Positions 1 to 5,420 of a stretch of 5,543 bases of DNA are shown here, in pieces. The notes below the pieces were generated by a model. It ran no database searches. It was not told the DNA's origin and saw only the letters and a list, made by a program, of their open reading frames with translations. Positions within the stretch are counted from its first letter, which is position 1, and the number at the start of each line of letters is the position of its first letter. The translations under genes were made by a program, and so were the position numbers. The stretch is from Spirochaetales bacterium. Lineage in GTDB: Bacteria; Spirochaetota; Spirochaetia; Sphaerochaetales; Sphaerochaetaceae. The stretch spans positions 1 through 5,543 of the forward strand of contig JAAYQY010000327.1 of assembly GCA_012519125.1 (NCBI GenBank), written 5' to 3'.

Positions 1-1057
1 TACAGCAGACAAGGGTGATGAGCACCGCAAGAAGGGCAAGCTTTCGATTTCCTCTCCAAATGCGCGATGCATTGAATCCGCAGAAGGGATACATGAAGAG
101 AAATGTATCAAGCAAGAGGAGTATCACCACATAAGGAGAGGGCAACAGCAGGGTGAGCAACCCCAGCGAGCAGACAGAGGCAAAGCCCATGGCAAAGAGA
201 GGTTTTGCATGGGATGCTGGTGACCAAGTGCTTCCCTTGATATAGAGATTTCCTGCAGCTGGGAAAGGCAGGCCCAACACCAGGGGTGCCAGATAGGCGG
301 CCACATAGGCAGTATCCCAGCCGCGATAGACAACTTCAAGTTTGTAGGCTCGCGCCACCAAAAGCATGGAGAGGGTGCGTACTGAAAGTGCAATCGTGGG
401 AATCAGGAGAAGAAGCGCTGGCTCAATGCCGGCGCCCCTTTGTGTCCAGGGCAGGGAGAACAGTGCCGGAATGTTCCACCCGAGGACGAGCAATGAGAAG
501 GCGAGCGTGTTTCCCAAGACTGTACGCACAAAAGCCGAAAGGTTGGTTGGGGACGATTTCGGTTGTTCTTCCTTCAGACTTGTTTGCCAGAAGAAATACC
601 CCATGTCGAAAAAGCGTGATGCGTGGGACCAGACCCTGGCCACTCCCCACCGGTAGCGCTTGATTTGGAAGGAGAGCGAGCGGATGGCAAAGCCACGTTG
701 CTCCAACTGCCTGAAAGAAGCTGGGTTGTCTCCCTCCACACAGCCTGCAGCATCCGTGCAGCCAAGCTCTCTGAGGAAGGTGAGCGCCTCATCGATCAAG
801 CGCCCTGCAAGACCTTTTCCACGATGCTGCTCATCGATGTACAGCCACCCAAGATATCCCATCTTTATCTTGGCATTCACCTGGTAGACGTCCAGATTGA
901 GTCCTCCCACCAGCTTGCCATCAAGGCTCACCACCAGCGTGGTCTGTGGGTGCAGGAAGAAGATGGAGTGCAGGTTTGGCTCGAAGATGCGGCGCATGAG
1001 CTGAAGCGCTTCTTCCTGTTGCCCTTGTGCGAGAGGATGGATCAGATAGTCACTCAT
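1..1057 (-). CDS. GNAT acetyltransferase fused to S2P/M50-like membrane domain (3' end off window)
   Basis: The reading frame is open from the ATG at 1057 to the left edge, giving at least 352 residues with no stop seen. Residues about 5-135 form a GNAT acetyl-CoA-dependent acetyltransferase domain: strand GYLGWLYI, acetyl-CoA loop R79-G-K-G-L-A84, helix, then N111-PASFRQLEQRGF as motif B. A polar linker (about 160-173) leads to a hydrophobic region with several membrane segments (about 176-193, 213-235, 250-265, 287-305, 309-323, 340-352). This part resembles site-2-protease-like membrane proteins: VARAYKLEVVYRGW matches their VARRYG..EFRAW stretch, FPAAGNLYIKG their FAAPGAVYI.G, and YPFCGFNASRIWRGN their NP..LDG region. 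The zinc-binding HExxH position reads R227-TLS-M231 and the LDG Asp position reads Asn329, so protease activity is unlikely. The start overlaps the upstream gene by 4 bp (ATGA) with only a weak RBS, suggesting coupled translation. GNAT assignment is firm; the S2P relationship is inferred from remembered motifs. Substrate unknown. Confidence 0.82.
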   Translation of the reverse strand, partial: MSDYLIHPLAQGQQEEALQLMRRIFEPNLHSIFFLHPQTTLVVSLDGKLVGGLNLDVYQVNAKIKMGYLGWLYIDEQHRGKGLAGRLIDEALTFLRELGCTDAAGCVEGDNPASFRQLEQRGFAIRSLSFQIKRYRWGVARVWSHASRFFDMGYFFWQTSLKEEQPKSSPTNLSAFVRTVLGNTLAFSLLVLGWNIPALFSLPWTQRGAGIEPALLLLIPTIALSVRTLSMLLVARAYKLEVVYRGWDTAYVAAYLAPLVLGLPFPAAGNLYIKGSTWSPASHAKPLFAMGFASVCSLGLLTLLLPSPYVVILLLLDTFLFMYPFCGFNASRIWRGNRKLALLAVLITLVCC

Positions 1058-1887
1058 ACTTTGGCCTGTGGTTTCAGGATACGATGCATCTCGCTTTGGG
1101 TAAGGAGACAGTGAAAACCGACCGCTGCGAGAAACCCCTGGAGATCCAGGCATGCGGTATCCACGTTGTAGAAGGAGAGGTGCTCCGTTTCACACAAAAC
1201 TTGTGCAGCAAGAAGAGCTTGTTTTGCATAGCCTCTTCTTCTCTGGCTTGGTTCTATGAAGATCTGGGCTATCATTCCCCTCTTGGTGTCCAGGCAGAGC
1301 GTACCAACCGCTTCTCTGTTGCAAACGATGTCAAACCCTGTAAAGGAACCTGCTTTGAGCGATTGTTCGCTGTATTGCCAGCTGGGCCTGCATGCTCCCT
1401 TCCTGAGGCGAAGATGCTGTTGTTTCTCCAGTGTGACTGTGCCTTTGGCCGGCCGGATACCTTGCTCCAATCGATGGCAGGCCAATGTCCGAACAGTGGA
1501 AAAACCGTGTTTCTCATAGAGCTTTTTTGCCCGAGCATTGGTATCCAGGACTTCCAGGACGAAGGATGTGCAGCCTCGATGTGTGGTATGCCTGATCGCA
1601 TGGTCAATCAGGAGATGGGCAAGGCCCTGGCCACGGTAGGCCACTCGTATTCCGGTTCCTGCGTCATACGCGATTGTGTTGCGCCGTGCCACCAACAGAA
1701 AGCCTACCAGCTTTCCATCATCAAAGAGGCCGACCGAATCATCCAGGTTGCATCCGTTGACATGCATATGGCGGACAAGCTGTGTCTTGTCCATATGCAT
1801 GGGAACGTCATAGTCACTGAAGGCGTCGTTGAACGTCTCAAGAAGATGGTCGATGTCCACCTCTGAAAGCGATGAGACTACCACCAT
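1054..1887 (-). CDS. Tandem-domain GNAT family N-acetyltransferase
   Basis: A 277-residue soluble protein, probably cytoplasmic, that should transfer an acetyl group from acetyl-CoA to an unknown amine. The first GNAT domain (about 1-145) has the substrate-side start DAFSDYDVPMHM, the strand SVGLFDDGKLVGFLLVA, the acetyl-CoA loop R85-GQGLA90 followed by a helix, and motif B, FVLEVLDTNARAKKLYEKHGF (split here across 109-129). A second domain (about 185-271) has R216-RRGYA221 and a FYNVD...LDLQGFLAAVGF segment, which fits a GNAT fold although it is shorter and less typical. I chose the ATG at 1887 rather than the in-frame ATG at 1965, because AGGAG at 1898-1894 lies 6 nt upstream of it and the longer form would run 88 bp into corA. 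The chosen start still overlaps the corA end by 10 bp, and the stop overlaps the next GNAT gene by 4 bp. An internal hairpin spans 1761-1801. Specificity cannot be read from sequence. Confidence 0.88.
   Translation of the reverse strand: MVVVSSLSEVDIDHLLETFNDAFSDYDVPMHMDKTQLVRHMHVNGCNLDDSVGLFDDGKLVGFLLVARRNTIAYDAGTGIRVAYRGQGLAHLLIDHAIRHTTHRGCTSFVLEVLDTNARAKKLYEKHGFSTVRTLACHRLEQGIRPAKGTVTLEKQQHLRLRKGACRPSWQYSEQSLKAGSFTGFDIVCNREAVGTLCLDTKRGMIAQIFIEPSQRRRGYAKQALLAAQVLCETEHLSFYNVDTACLDLQGFLAAVGFHCLLTQSEMHRILKPQAKV
1761..1801. repeat. Large inverted repeat (hairpin) within the tandem GNAT gene
   Basis: CATGCATAT (1761-1769) pairs with ATATGCATG (1793-1801), and GGACAAG (1773-1779) pairs with CTTGTCC (1786-1792), leaving a 3-nt bulge (1770-1772) and a 6-nt loop CTGTGT. 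That is 16 perfect base pairs in 41 bases. In protein it encodes the near-symmetric MHMDKTQLVRHMH at residues 30-42. No U-tract follows on either strand, so it is not a typical intrinsic terminator. Confidence 0.7.
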
Positions 1888-2918
1888 CGTTTTCTCCTGA
1901 AATAGACGATCATAAAGGCTACCACGAGGACGCAGCACAAGAGAATGGCATAGAAGCCCCACCAAGCAGTGGTGAAGGGCATGACGGTAAAGTTCATGCC
2001 ATACAGACCGGTGAGAAAGGTCATGGGGATGAAGATGGTGGAAATGATGGTCAACACCTTCATGATGGTGTTCATCCTCATGTCCAGACTGGAGAGATAG
2101 ACTTCCATGATGCCCGAAACCGTTTCACGCAACATATCGCACTCCTCACTCAGCCAGAGGGCGTGGTCCTGGATGTCCCTCAGCAAGAAGAGTGTGTTCT
2201 TGTCCAGGTATTCGCTTTCGGAGCGAAGCAGGGTGGTTAGGATTTCTCTCAGTGGACTGGTCATCCTTCTCAGACGCAGGATTTCCGCCTTGTGCTGGTG
2301 AATGGTGGGCGCGTCGGTTGTCTGGGGGGAGGTGATGACCAGTTCCTCCAGATGTTCGGTTTTCAGCTCAAGCTCATCGGCTCGCACCAGATATTGGTCC
2401 ACCACCCGGTCCATCAGGGAGTGGAAGAGCATACCCGCACTGCCTGTTTGCAGCTTGGTCTGGTTGGTTGCCAACTGGCGGATCAAGGGCTCGAATAGTT
2501 CGCTCTTGTTCTCAGCAATGGAAAGGACCCAGTTGCTGCCCAAGAAGAGTGAGAGCTGTTGTTCAGGAGTCTCTTGGGTACCCAGGATGCGGAGGGTTGC
2601 TGACAGGTAGGAGTCATAGCGGTCAACCTTCAGGCGTTGGTCGGTAGAGAAGACGTCCTCAAGGCTGAGGTTGGAGAGGGAGAACTCCTTTGCTATCTTC
2701 ACAATGTGCCTGATATCCTTCAGGCCGGTGATTTCCACCCAGAGGATTCCTTGCTGAGGTTTGGAGAATCCCTCTTCCTGGTGATAGTACTCCGAGCTGT
2801 AGTGGTGGGAGCGAACAAGGGTCTGCTCCTCTTCCGTATCACCCACATAGACCAGGGTCCCTGGTACCAATCCTTCTTTTTTCTTGTGAAGCAGGATGCG
2901 TTGTTTTTTATCCAACAT
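1878..2918 (-). CDS. corA: CorA family magnesium/divalent cation channel
   Basis: A 346-residue inner-membrane channel of the CorA family, which as a homopentamer lets Mg2+ (in some members Co2+, Ni2+ or Zn2+) enter the cell. The N-terminal about 280 residues form the cytosolic funnel, beginning with GLVPGTLVYVGD, close to what I remember of Thermotoga maritima CorA and of similar length. Asp88 (in LSLEDVF) and Asp251 (in RDIQDH) fall where that protein has its regulatory Mg2+-binding aspartates. The long stalk helix ends in MEVYLSSLDMRMN; Asn283 corresponds to a pore asparagine. TM1 is about 287-306, followed by the signature G307-M-N309, a short loop, then TM2 about 321-339 and a basic tail RRKRWW. 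The loop after GMN has no acidic residue. AGGAG at 2929-2925 sits 6 nt before the ATG and overlaps the stop codon of the preceding gene, a coupled arrangement. Family is certain; the transported ion is not. Confidence 0.96.
   Translation of the reverse strand: MLDKKQRILLHKKKEGLVPGTLVYVGDTEEEQTLVRSHHYSSEYYHQEEGFSKPQQGILWVEITGLKDIRHIVKIAKEFSLSNLSLEDVFSTDQRLKVDRYDSYLSATLRILGTQETPEQQLSLFLGSNWVLSIAENKSELFEPLIRQLATNQTKLQTGSAGMLFHSLMDRVVDQYLVRADELELKTEHLEELVITSPQTTDAPTIHQHKAEILRLRRMTSPLREILTTLLRSESEYLDKNTLFLLRDIQDHALWLSEECDMLRETVSGIMEVYLSSLDMRMNTIMKVLTIISTIFIPMTFLTGLYGMNFTVMPFTTAWWGFYAILLCCVLVVAFMIVYFRRKRWW
1894..1898 (-). promoter_or_regulatory. Ribosome-binding site that sets the tandem GNAT start at 1887
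   Basis: AGGAG on the minus strand lies 6 nt before the ATG at 1887 and within the last codons of corA. It is the reason for rejecting the longer in-frame start at 1965. Confidence 0.85.
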
Positions 2919-2924
2919 GACATT

Positions 2925-2929
2925 CTCCT
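2925..2929 (-). promoter_or_regulatory. Ribosome-binding site of corA, overlapping the preceding stop codon
   Basis: AGGAG on the minus strand, 6 nt before the corA ATG. Its first two bases belong to the TAG stop (2930-2928) of the lysoplasmalogenase gene, so a ribosome finishing that gene covers the corA initiation site. Confidence 0.85.
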
Positions 2930-3542
2930 AAATGGCGGTGAAACCGAGCACCAGCAAGAGCTGGGCAAGAATATACAAAGACATCTCGCTGATTTTCTTG
3001 CTCGTCCTCACCCCCATGGTATCCAGTGCTATCATACCGTCGGAGATGAGGAAGGCCAAGGCTCCAAGGATACAGACTAGGGAGCCTGATCCTGCACACA
3101 GGGCGCTCATGGTGGAGAGATTGAGCGCATAGAGCAGGTATTTGAGCCTCCCTGTTCCCTTTCCCAGGGTTCGGATAAGCACCATGCAGCCGGCTGCGAG
3201 GATGACAAACGTGATGAGCGCGGGAAGAGGAGAGACGGAAGTGCTGAGCAGCTGGAGACTGTAGGCTATGTGGGACAAGGCGAACAGCGCCATACCTGCA
3301 AGAAACCATCGGTACTGCTTGGACTTGGTGAGCAGAACATCCCCACCTGTTGCGAATGCCAGACCAAGCAAAAGGCAGCTGTAGGCTTGGGTCTTGGGCA
3401 CAAAGAGAGCGAGCGAGGGCATGAGCAGCGCCTTGGTCACCACTACGGCTCTGTGTTTTCCTTCGCTTCTCAGGCTGAGATGGAGAAAGGAGAGGATGAG
3501 ATAAGGAACCAGTGAGGTGTACATATAGGTAAGGTACCGCAC
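2928..3542 (-). CDS. YhhN/TMEM86-family membrane protein, probable lysoplasmalogenase
   Basis: A 204-residue very hydrophobic protein with about eight predicted membrane segments (roughly 8-24, 33-49, 53-71, 78-97, 105-123, 134-150, 155-174, 186-203). It carries the landmarks of the YhhN/TMEM86 family: T36-K-ALLMP, GGD68-VLL, FLAGMALFALSH91, and FLIS-D168-GMIAL. Characterised members hydrolyse the vinyl-ether bond of lysoplasmalogens, and Asp68 and Asp168 are the likely catalytic pair. This would suit an anaerobe with plasmalogen lipids, but the activity is inferred from family. It is the first gene of the leftward operon; corA begins 9 bp after its stop. The start is uncertain: the GTG at 3542 is only 1 nt after AAGGAG (3549-3544), which is unusually close, while the next in-frame start, ATG at 3524, is 19 nt away. 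A stop codon at 3551-3549 rules out any earlier start. The site also lies inside a predicted hairpin (3542-3568). Confidence 0.88.
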   Translation of the reverse strand: MRYLTYMYTSLVPYLILSFLHLSLRSEGKHRAVVVTKALLMPSLALFVPKTQAYSCLLLGLAFATGGDVLLTKSKQYRWFLAGMALFALSHIAYSLQLLSTSVSPLPALITFVILAAGCMVLIRTLGKGTGRLKYLLYALNLSTMSALCAGSGSLVCILGALAFLISDGMIALDTMGVRTSKKISEMSLYILAQLLLVLGFTAI

Positions 3543-3568
3543 ACTCCTTCAGCCTGCAAGAAGGAATG
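3542..3568 (-). promoter_or_regulatory. Hairpin covering the RBS and start codon of the lysoplasmalogenase gene
   Basis: On the minus-strand transcript CATTCCTTC (3568-3560) can pair with GAAGGAGTG (3550-3542) over 9 bp with one G-U wobble, closing a 9-nt loop. The paired segment contains the whole AAGGAG ribosome-binding site and the G of the candidate GTG start. It could limit translation initiation of the first operon gene. Pairing is read from sequence; regulation is inference. Confidence 0.5.
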
Positions 3569-3598
3569 ATGCACACTATTTTGCTATCCTGAAGGAAT
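3560..3598. repeat. Two direct copies of GAAGGAAT, 31 bp apart
   Basis: GAAGGAAT occurs at 3560-3567 and again at 3591-3598, a 31-bp period or about three helical turns. The second copy lies in the spacer of the parE promoter. Read on the minus strand both copies are ATTCCTTC, complementary to the ribosome-binding region of the leftward operon's first gene. They could be a paired protein-binding site or two anti-Shine-Dalgarno segments, or could arise by chance given their short length. Confidence 0.4.
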
Positions 3599-3609
3599 TC
3601 TGATATAAT
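3581..3609 (+). promoter_or_regulatory. Sigma70-type promoter of parE-parC, with extended -10
   Basis: A -35 box TTGCTA (3581-3586) and a perfect -10 box TATAAT (3604-3609) are separated by 17 bp, the optimal spacing. A TGA immediately before the -10 (3601-3603) fits the extended -10 TGn motif. Transcription should begin around 3616-3618, that is at or within 2 nt of the parE ATG. Seen directly; promoter activity is inferred from match quality and position. Confidence 0.85.
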
Positions 3610-3617
3610 ACCCAGTC

Positions 3618-5420
3618 ATGGCGAAGACAACGTATGATGAATCAAAGATCCAAACGCTGAGTGCGCTGGAGCATATACGAAAGCGCCCTGGTATGTATAT
3701 CGGACGTTTGGGCAACGGCACGCATGTTGATGATGGTATCTACATCCTCCTCAAGGAGGTGGTGGACAACAGCATCGACGAGTTCATCATGGGCTATGGC
3801 AGCAAGATCCTCATCCGGCTCAAAGAGAGTGAGATCCGCGTCAGGGACTATGGGCGTGGCATCCCGCTGGGCAAGGTGGTCGACTGCGTGTCGATCATCA
3901 ATACCGGGGCAAAGTACAGCGACGACGTGTTCCAGTTCTCGGTGGGGTTGAACGGGGTAGGTACGAAGGCTGTCAATGCACTCTCCTCCCATTTCTCGGT
4001 AACCAGCTATCGTGAGGGCAAGTTCAGCAAGGCTACCTTCTGCCAGGGTGTGTTGGTCAACGAGGAGATAGGAAAGACCGGTGAGGCCGATGGGACTGAG
4101 GTGACTTTCATTCCCGACCCCGAGCTCTTCGGCGACTACCACTACAATGAGGACTTCATCCTCTCTCGTATCTGGAGCTATGCTTACCTCAATACCGGAC
4201 TCTCCCTTGATTACAACAATAAGATCTACCGTTCTGCCCATGGGCTTTTGGACCTCTTGGACAAGGAGGTGGGAACTGAGAACCTCTATTCCATCATCCA
4301 CTACCAGGGCAAGCAGCTTGAATTTGCCCTGACGCATGTGGGAGGAAGCTATGGGGAGAACTACTTCTCCTACGTCAATGGGCAGCACACCACCGATGGA
4401 GGCACTCACCAGAGTGCTTTCAAGGAAGGCATCCTCAAGGCGATCAACGAGCATTTCAAGAAGAACTGGGCTCCTCAGGATGCCCGTGAAGGGGTGGTGG
4501 GCGCCATTGCCGTCAAGGTGAAGGATCCTGTCTTTGAGTCCCAGACCAAGAACAAGCTGAGCAATACCGAAATACGCACCTGGATCGTAAATGAGGTCAA
4601 GGATGCCATCATCGACTTTTTGCTCAAGAATTCTGAGGAAGCGAACAAGCTGTATCAGAAGGTCATCAACAACGAGGCCTTGCGCAAGGAACTCAATGAG
4701 GTGAAGAAAGGGGCAAGGGAGTCGGCCAAAAAGGTTTCGCTGAACATTCCCAAGCTCAAGGATTGCAAATACCATCTTGGCCAGAGTGCCTCCCATCAGG
4801 ATGAGTGCGAGCGTTCGATGATCTTCCTCACCGAGGGAGACAGCGCCAGTGGCACGATCACCAAGACGCGCGATGTCATGACCCAGGCTGTGTTCAGCCT
4901 GCGGGGTAAGATTCTCAATGTCTATGGGAAGAAGAAGACGGAAATCTACAAGAATGCAGAGCTCTACAATATGATGGTAGCCTTGGGCATCGAAAATGGG
5001 GTGGAGGGATTACGCTACGGCAAGGTCATCATCGCCACCGATGCTGACAATGACGGCTTCCATATCCGCAACCTGTTGATGACATACTTTCTCACGTATT
5101 TTGAGGATCTGGTGTTCACCGGACGTGTCTACATCCTGGAGACTCCACTGTTTCGTGTGCGAAACAAGAGTCAGACGGTCTACTGTTACAGTGAGCGGGA
5201 ACGGGACAATGCAACCGCCCAGATCAAGAACAGCGAGGTCACCCGGTTCAAGGGCCTCGGGGAGATCGATCCCAAGGAGTTCGGGCAGTTCATCGGTGAG
5301 GATATGCGTCTCATACCGGTTTCCATTGCGGGGATGAATGAGATGCATAAGACCTTGGAGTTCTATATGGGAAACAACACCCCCGAACGACGCGAATTCA
5401 TTATGGAGAACCTCATCTGA
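3618..5420 (+). CDS. parE: DNA topoisomerase IV subunit B (ParE; type IIA topoisomerase ATPase subunit)
   Basis: A complete 600-residue ATPase/TOPRIM subunit of a type IIA topoisomerase, which with ParC would separate linked daughter chromosomes and relax supercoils in the cytoplasm. The GHKL ATPase domain shows HIRKRPGMYIG (19-29), catalytic Glu47 and Mg-binding Asn51 in KEVVDNSIDE, Asp77 in DYGRGIP, and the lid GLNGVGTKAVNALS (110-123). The transducer domain carries Q309-T-K311, the ATP-sensing loop. The TOPRIM domain has E406-GDSASG, RGKILNVYG (429-437), and D475-A-D477-N-D479 with FHIRNLLMTYF; VTRFKGLGEI and the FYMGNNTPERREF tail close it. The length and the RVRNKSQTVYCYSE stretch recall the compact ParE form of Bacteroidetes and spirochaetes rather than GyrB; it lacks the large insertion of enterobacterial GyrB. 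The ATG at 3618 is the only start preserving the conserved N-terminus. No Shine-Dalgarno precedes it, and the promoter lies directly against it. GyrB is the main alternative name; adjacency to parC and length favour ParE. Confidence 0.93.
   Translation: MAKTTYDESKIQTLSALEHIRKRPGMYIGRLGNGTHVDDGIYILLKEVVDNSIDEFIMGYGSKILIRLKESEIRVRDYGRGIPLGKVVDCVSIINTGAKYSDDVFQFSVGLNGVGTKAVNALSSHFSVTSYREGKFSKATFCQGVLVNEEIGKTGEADGTEVTFIPDPELFGDYHYNEDFILSRIWSYAYLNTGLSLDYNNKIYRSAHGLLDLLDKEVGTENLYSIIHYQGKQLEFALTHVGGSYGENYFSYVNGQHTTDGGTHQSAFKEGILKAINEHFKKNWAPQDAREGVVGAIAVKVKDPVFESQTKNKLSNTEIRTWIVNEVKDAIIDFLLKNSEEANKLYQKVINNEALRKELNEVKKGARESAKKVSLNIPKLKDCKYHLGQSASHQDECERSMIFLTEGDSASGTITKTRDVMTQAVFSLRGKILNVYGKKKTEIYKNAELYNMMVALGIENGVEGLRYGKVIIATDADNDGFHIRNLLMTYFLTYFEDLVFTGRVYILETPLFRVRNKSQTVYCYSERERDNATAQIKNSEVTRFKGLGEIDPKEFGQFIGEDMRLIPVSIAGMNEMHKTLEFYMGNNTPERREFIMENLI

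Noticed and set aside
1761..1801. Intrinsic terminator
   Set aside because: The hairpin is not followed by a run of T on either strand and lies inside a coding region.
1027..1866. Long plus-strand open frame (279 codons) opposite the tandem GNAT gene
   Set aside because: Its product resembles no family I know, whereas the minus strand encodes clear GNAT motifs with a good RBS and coupled junctions; it is a shadow frame.
1888..1965. N-terminal extension of the tandem GNAT (in-frame ATG at 1965)
   Set aside because: No RBS is seen there, it would overlap corA by 88 bp, and the ATG at 1887 has AGGAG at ideal spacing.
3591..3596. GAAGGA as ribosome-binding site of parE
   Set aside because: It is 21 nt from the ATG and lies between the -35 and -10 boxes, so it would not be in the transcript.
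3642..4796. Minus-strand open frame of 384 codons inside parE
   Set aside because: It lies antisense to an unmistakable ParE with all catalytic motifs, and its sequence is low-complexity hydrophobic/acidic as expected of an antisense shadow.
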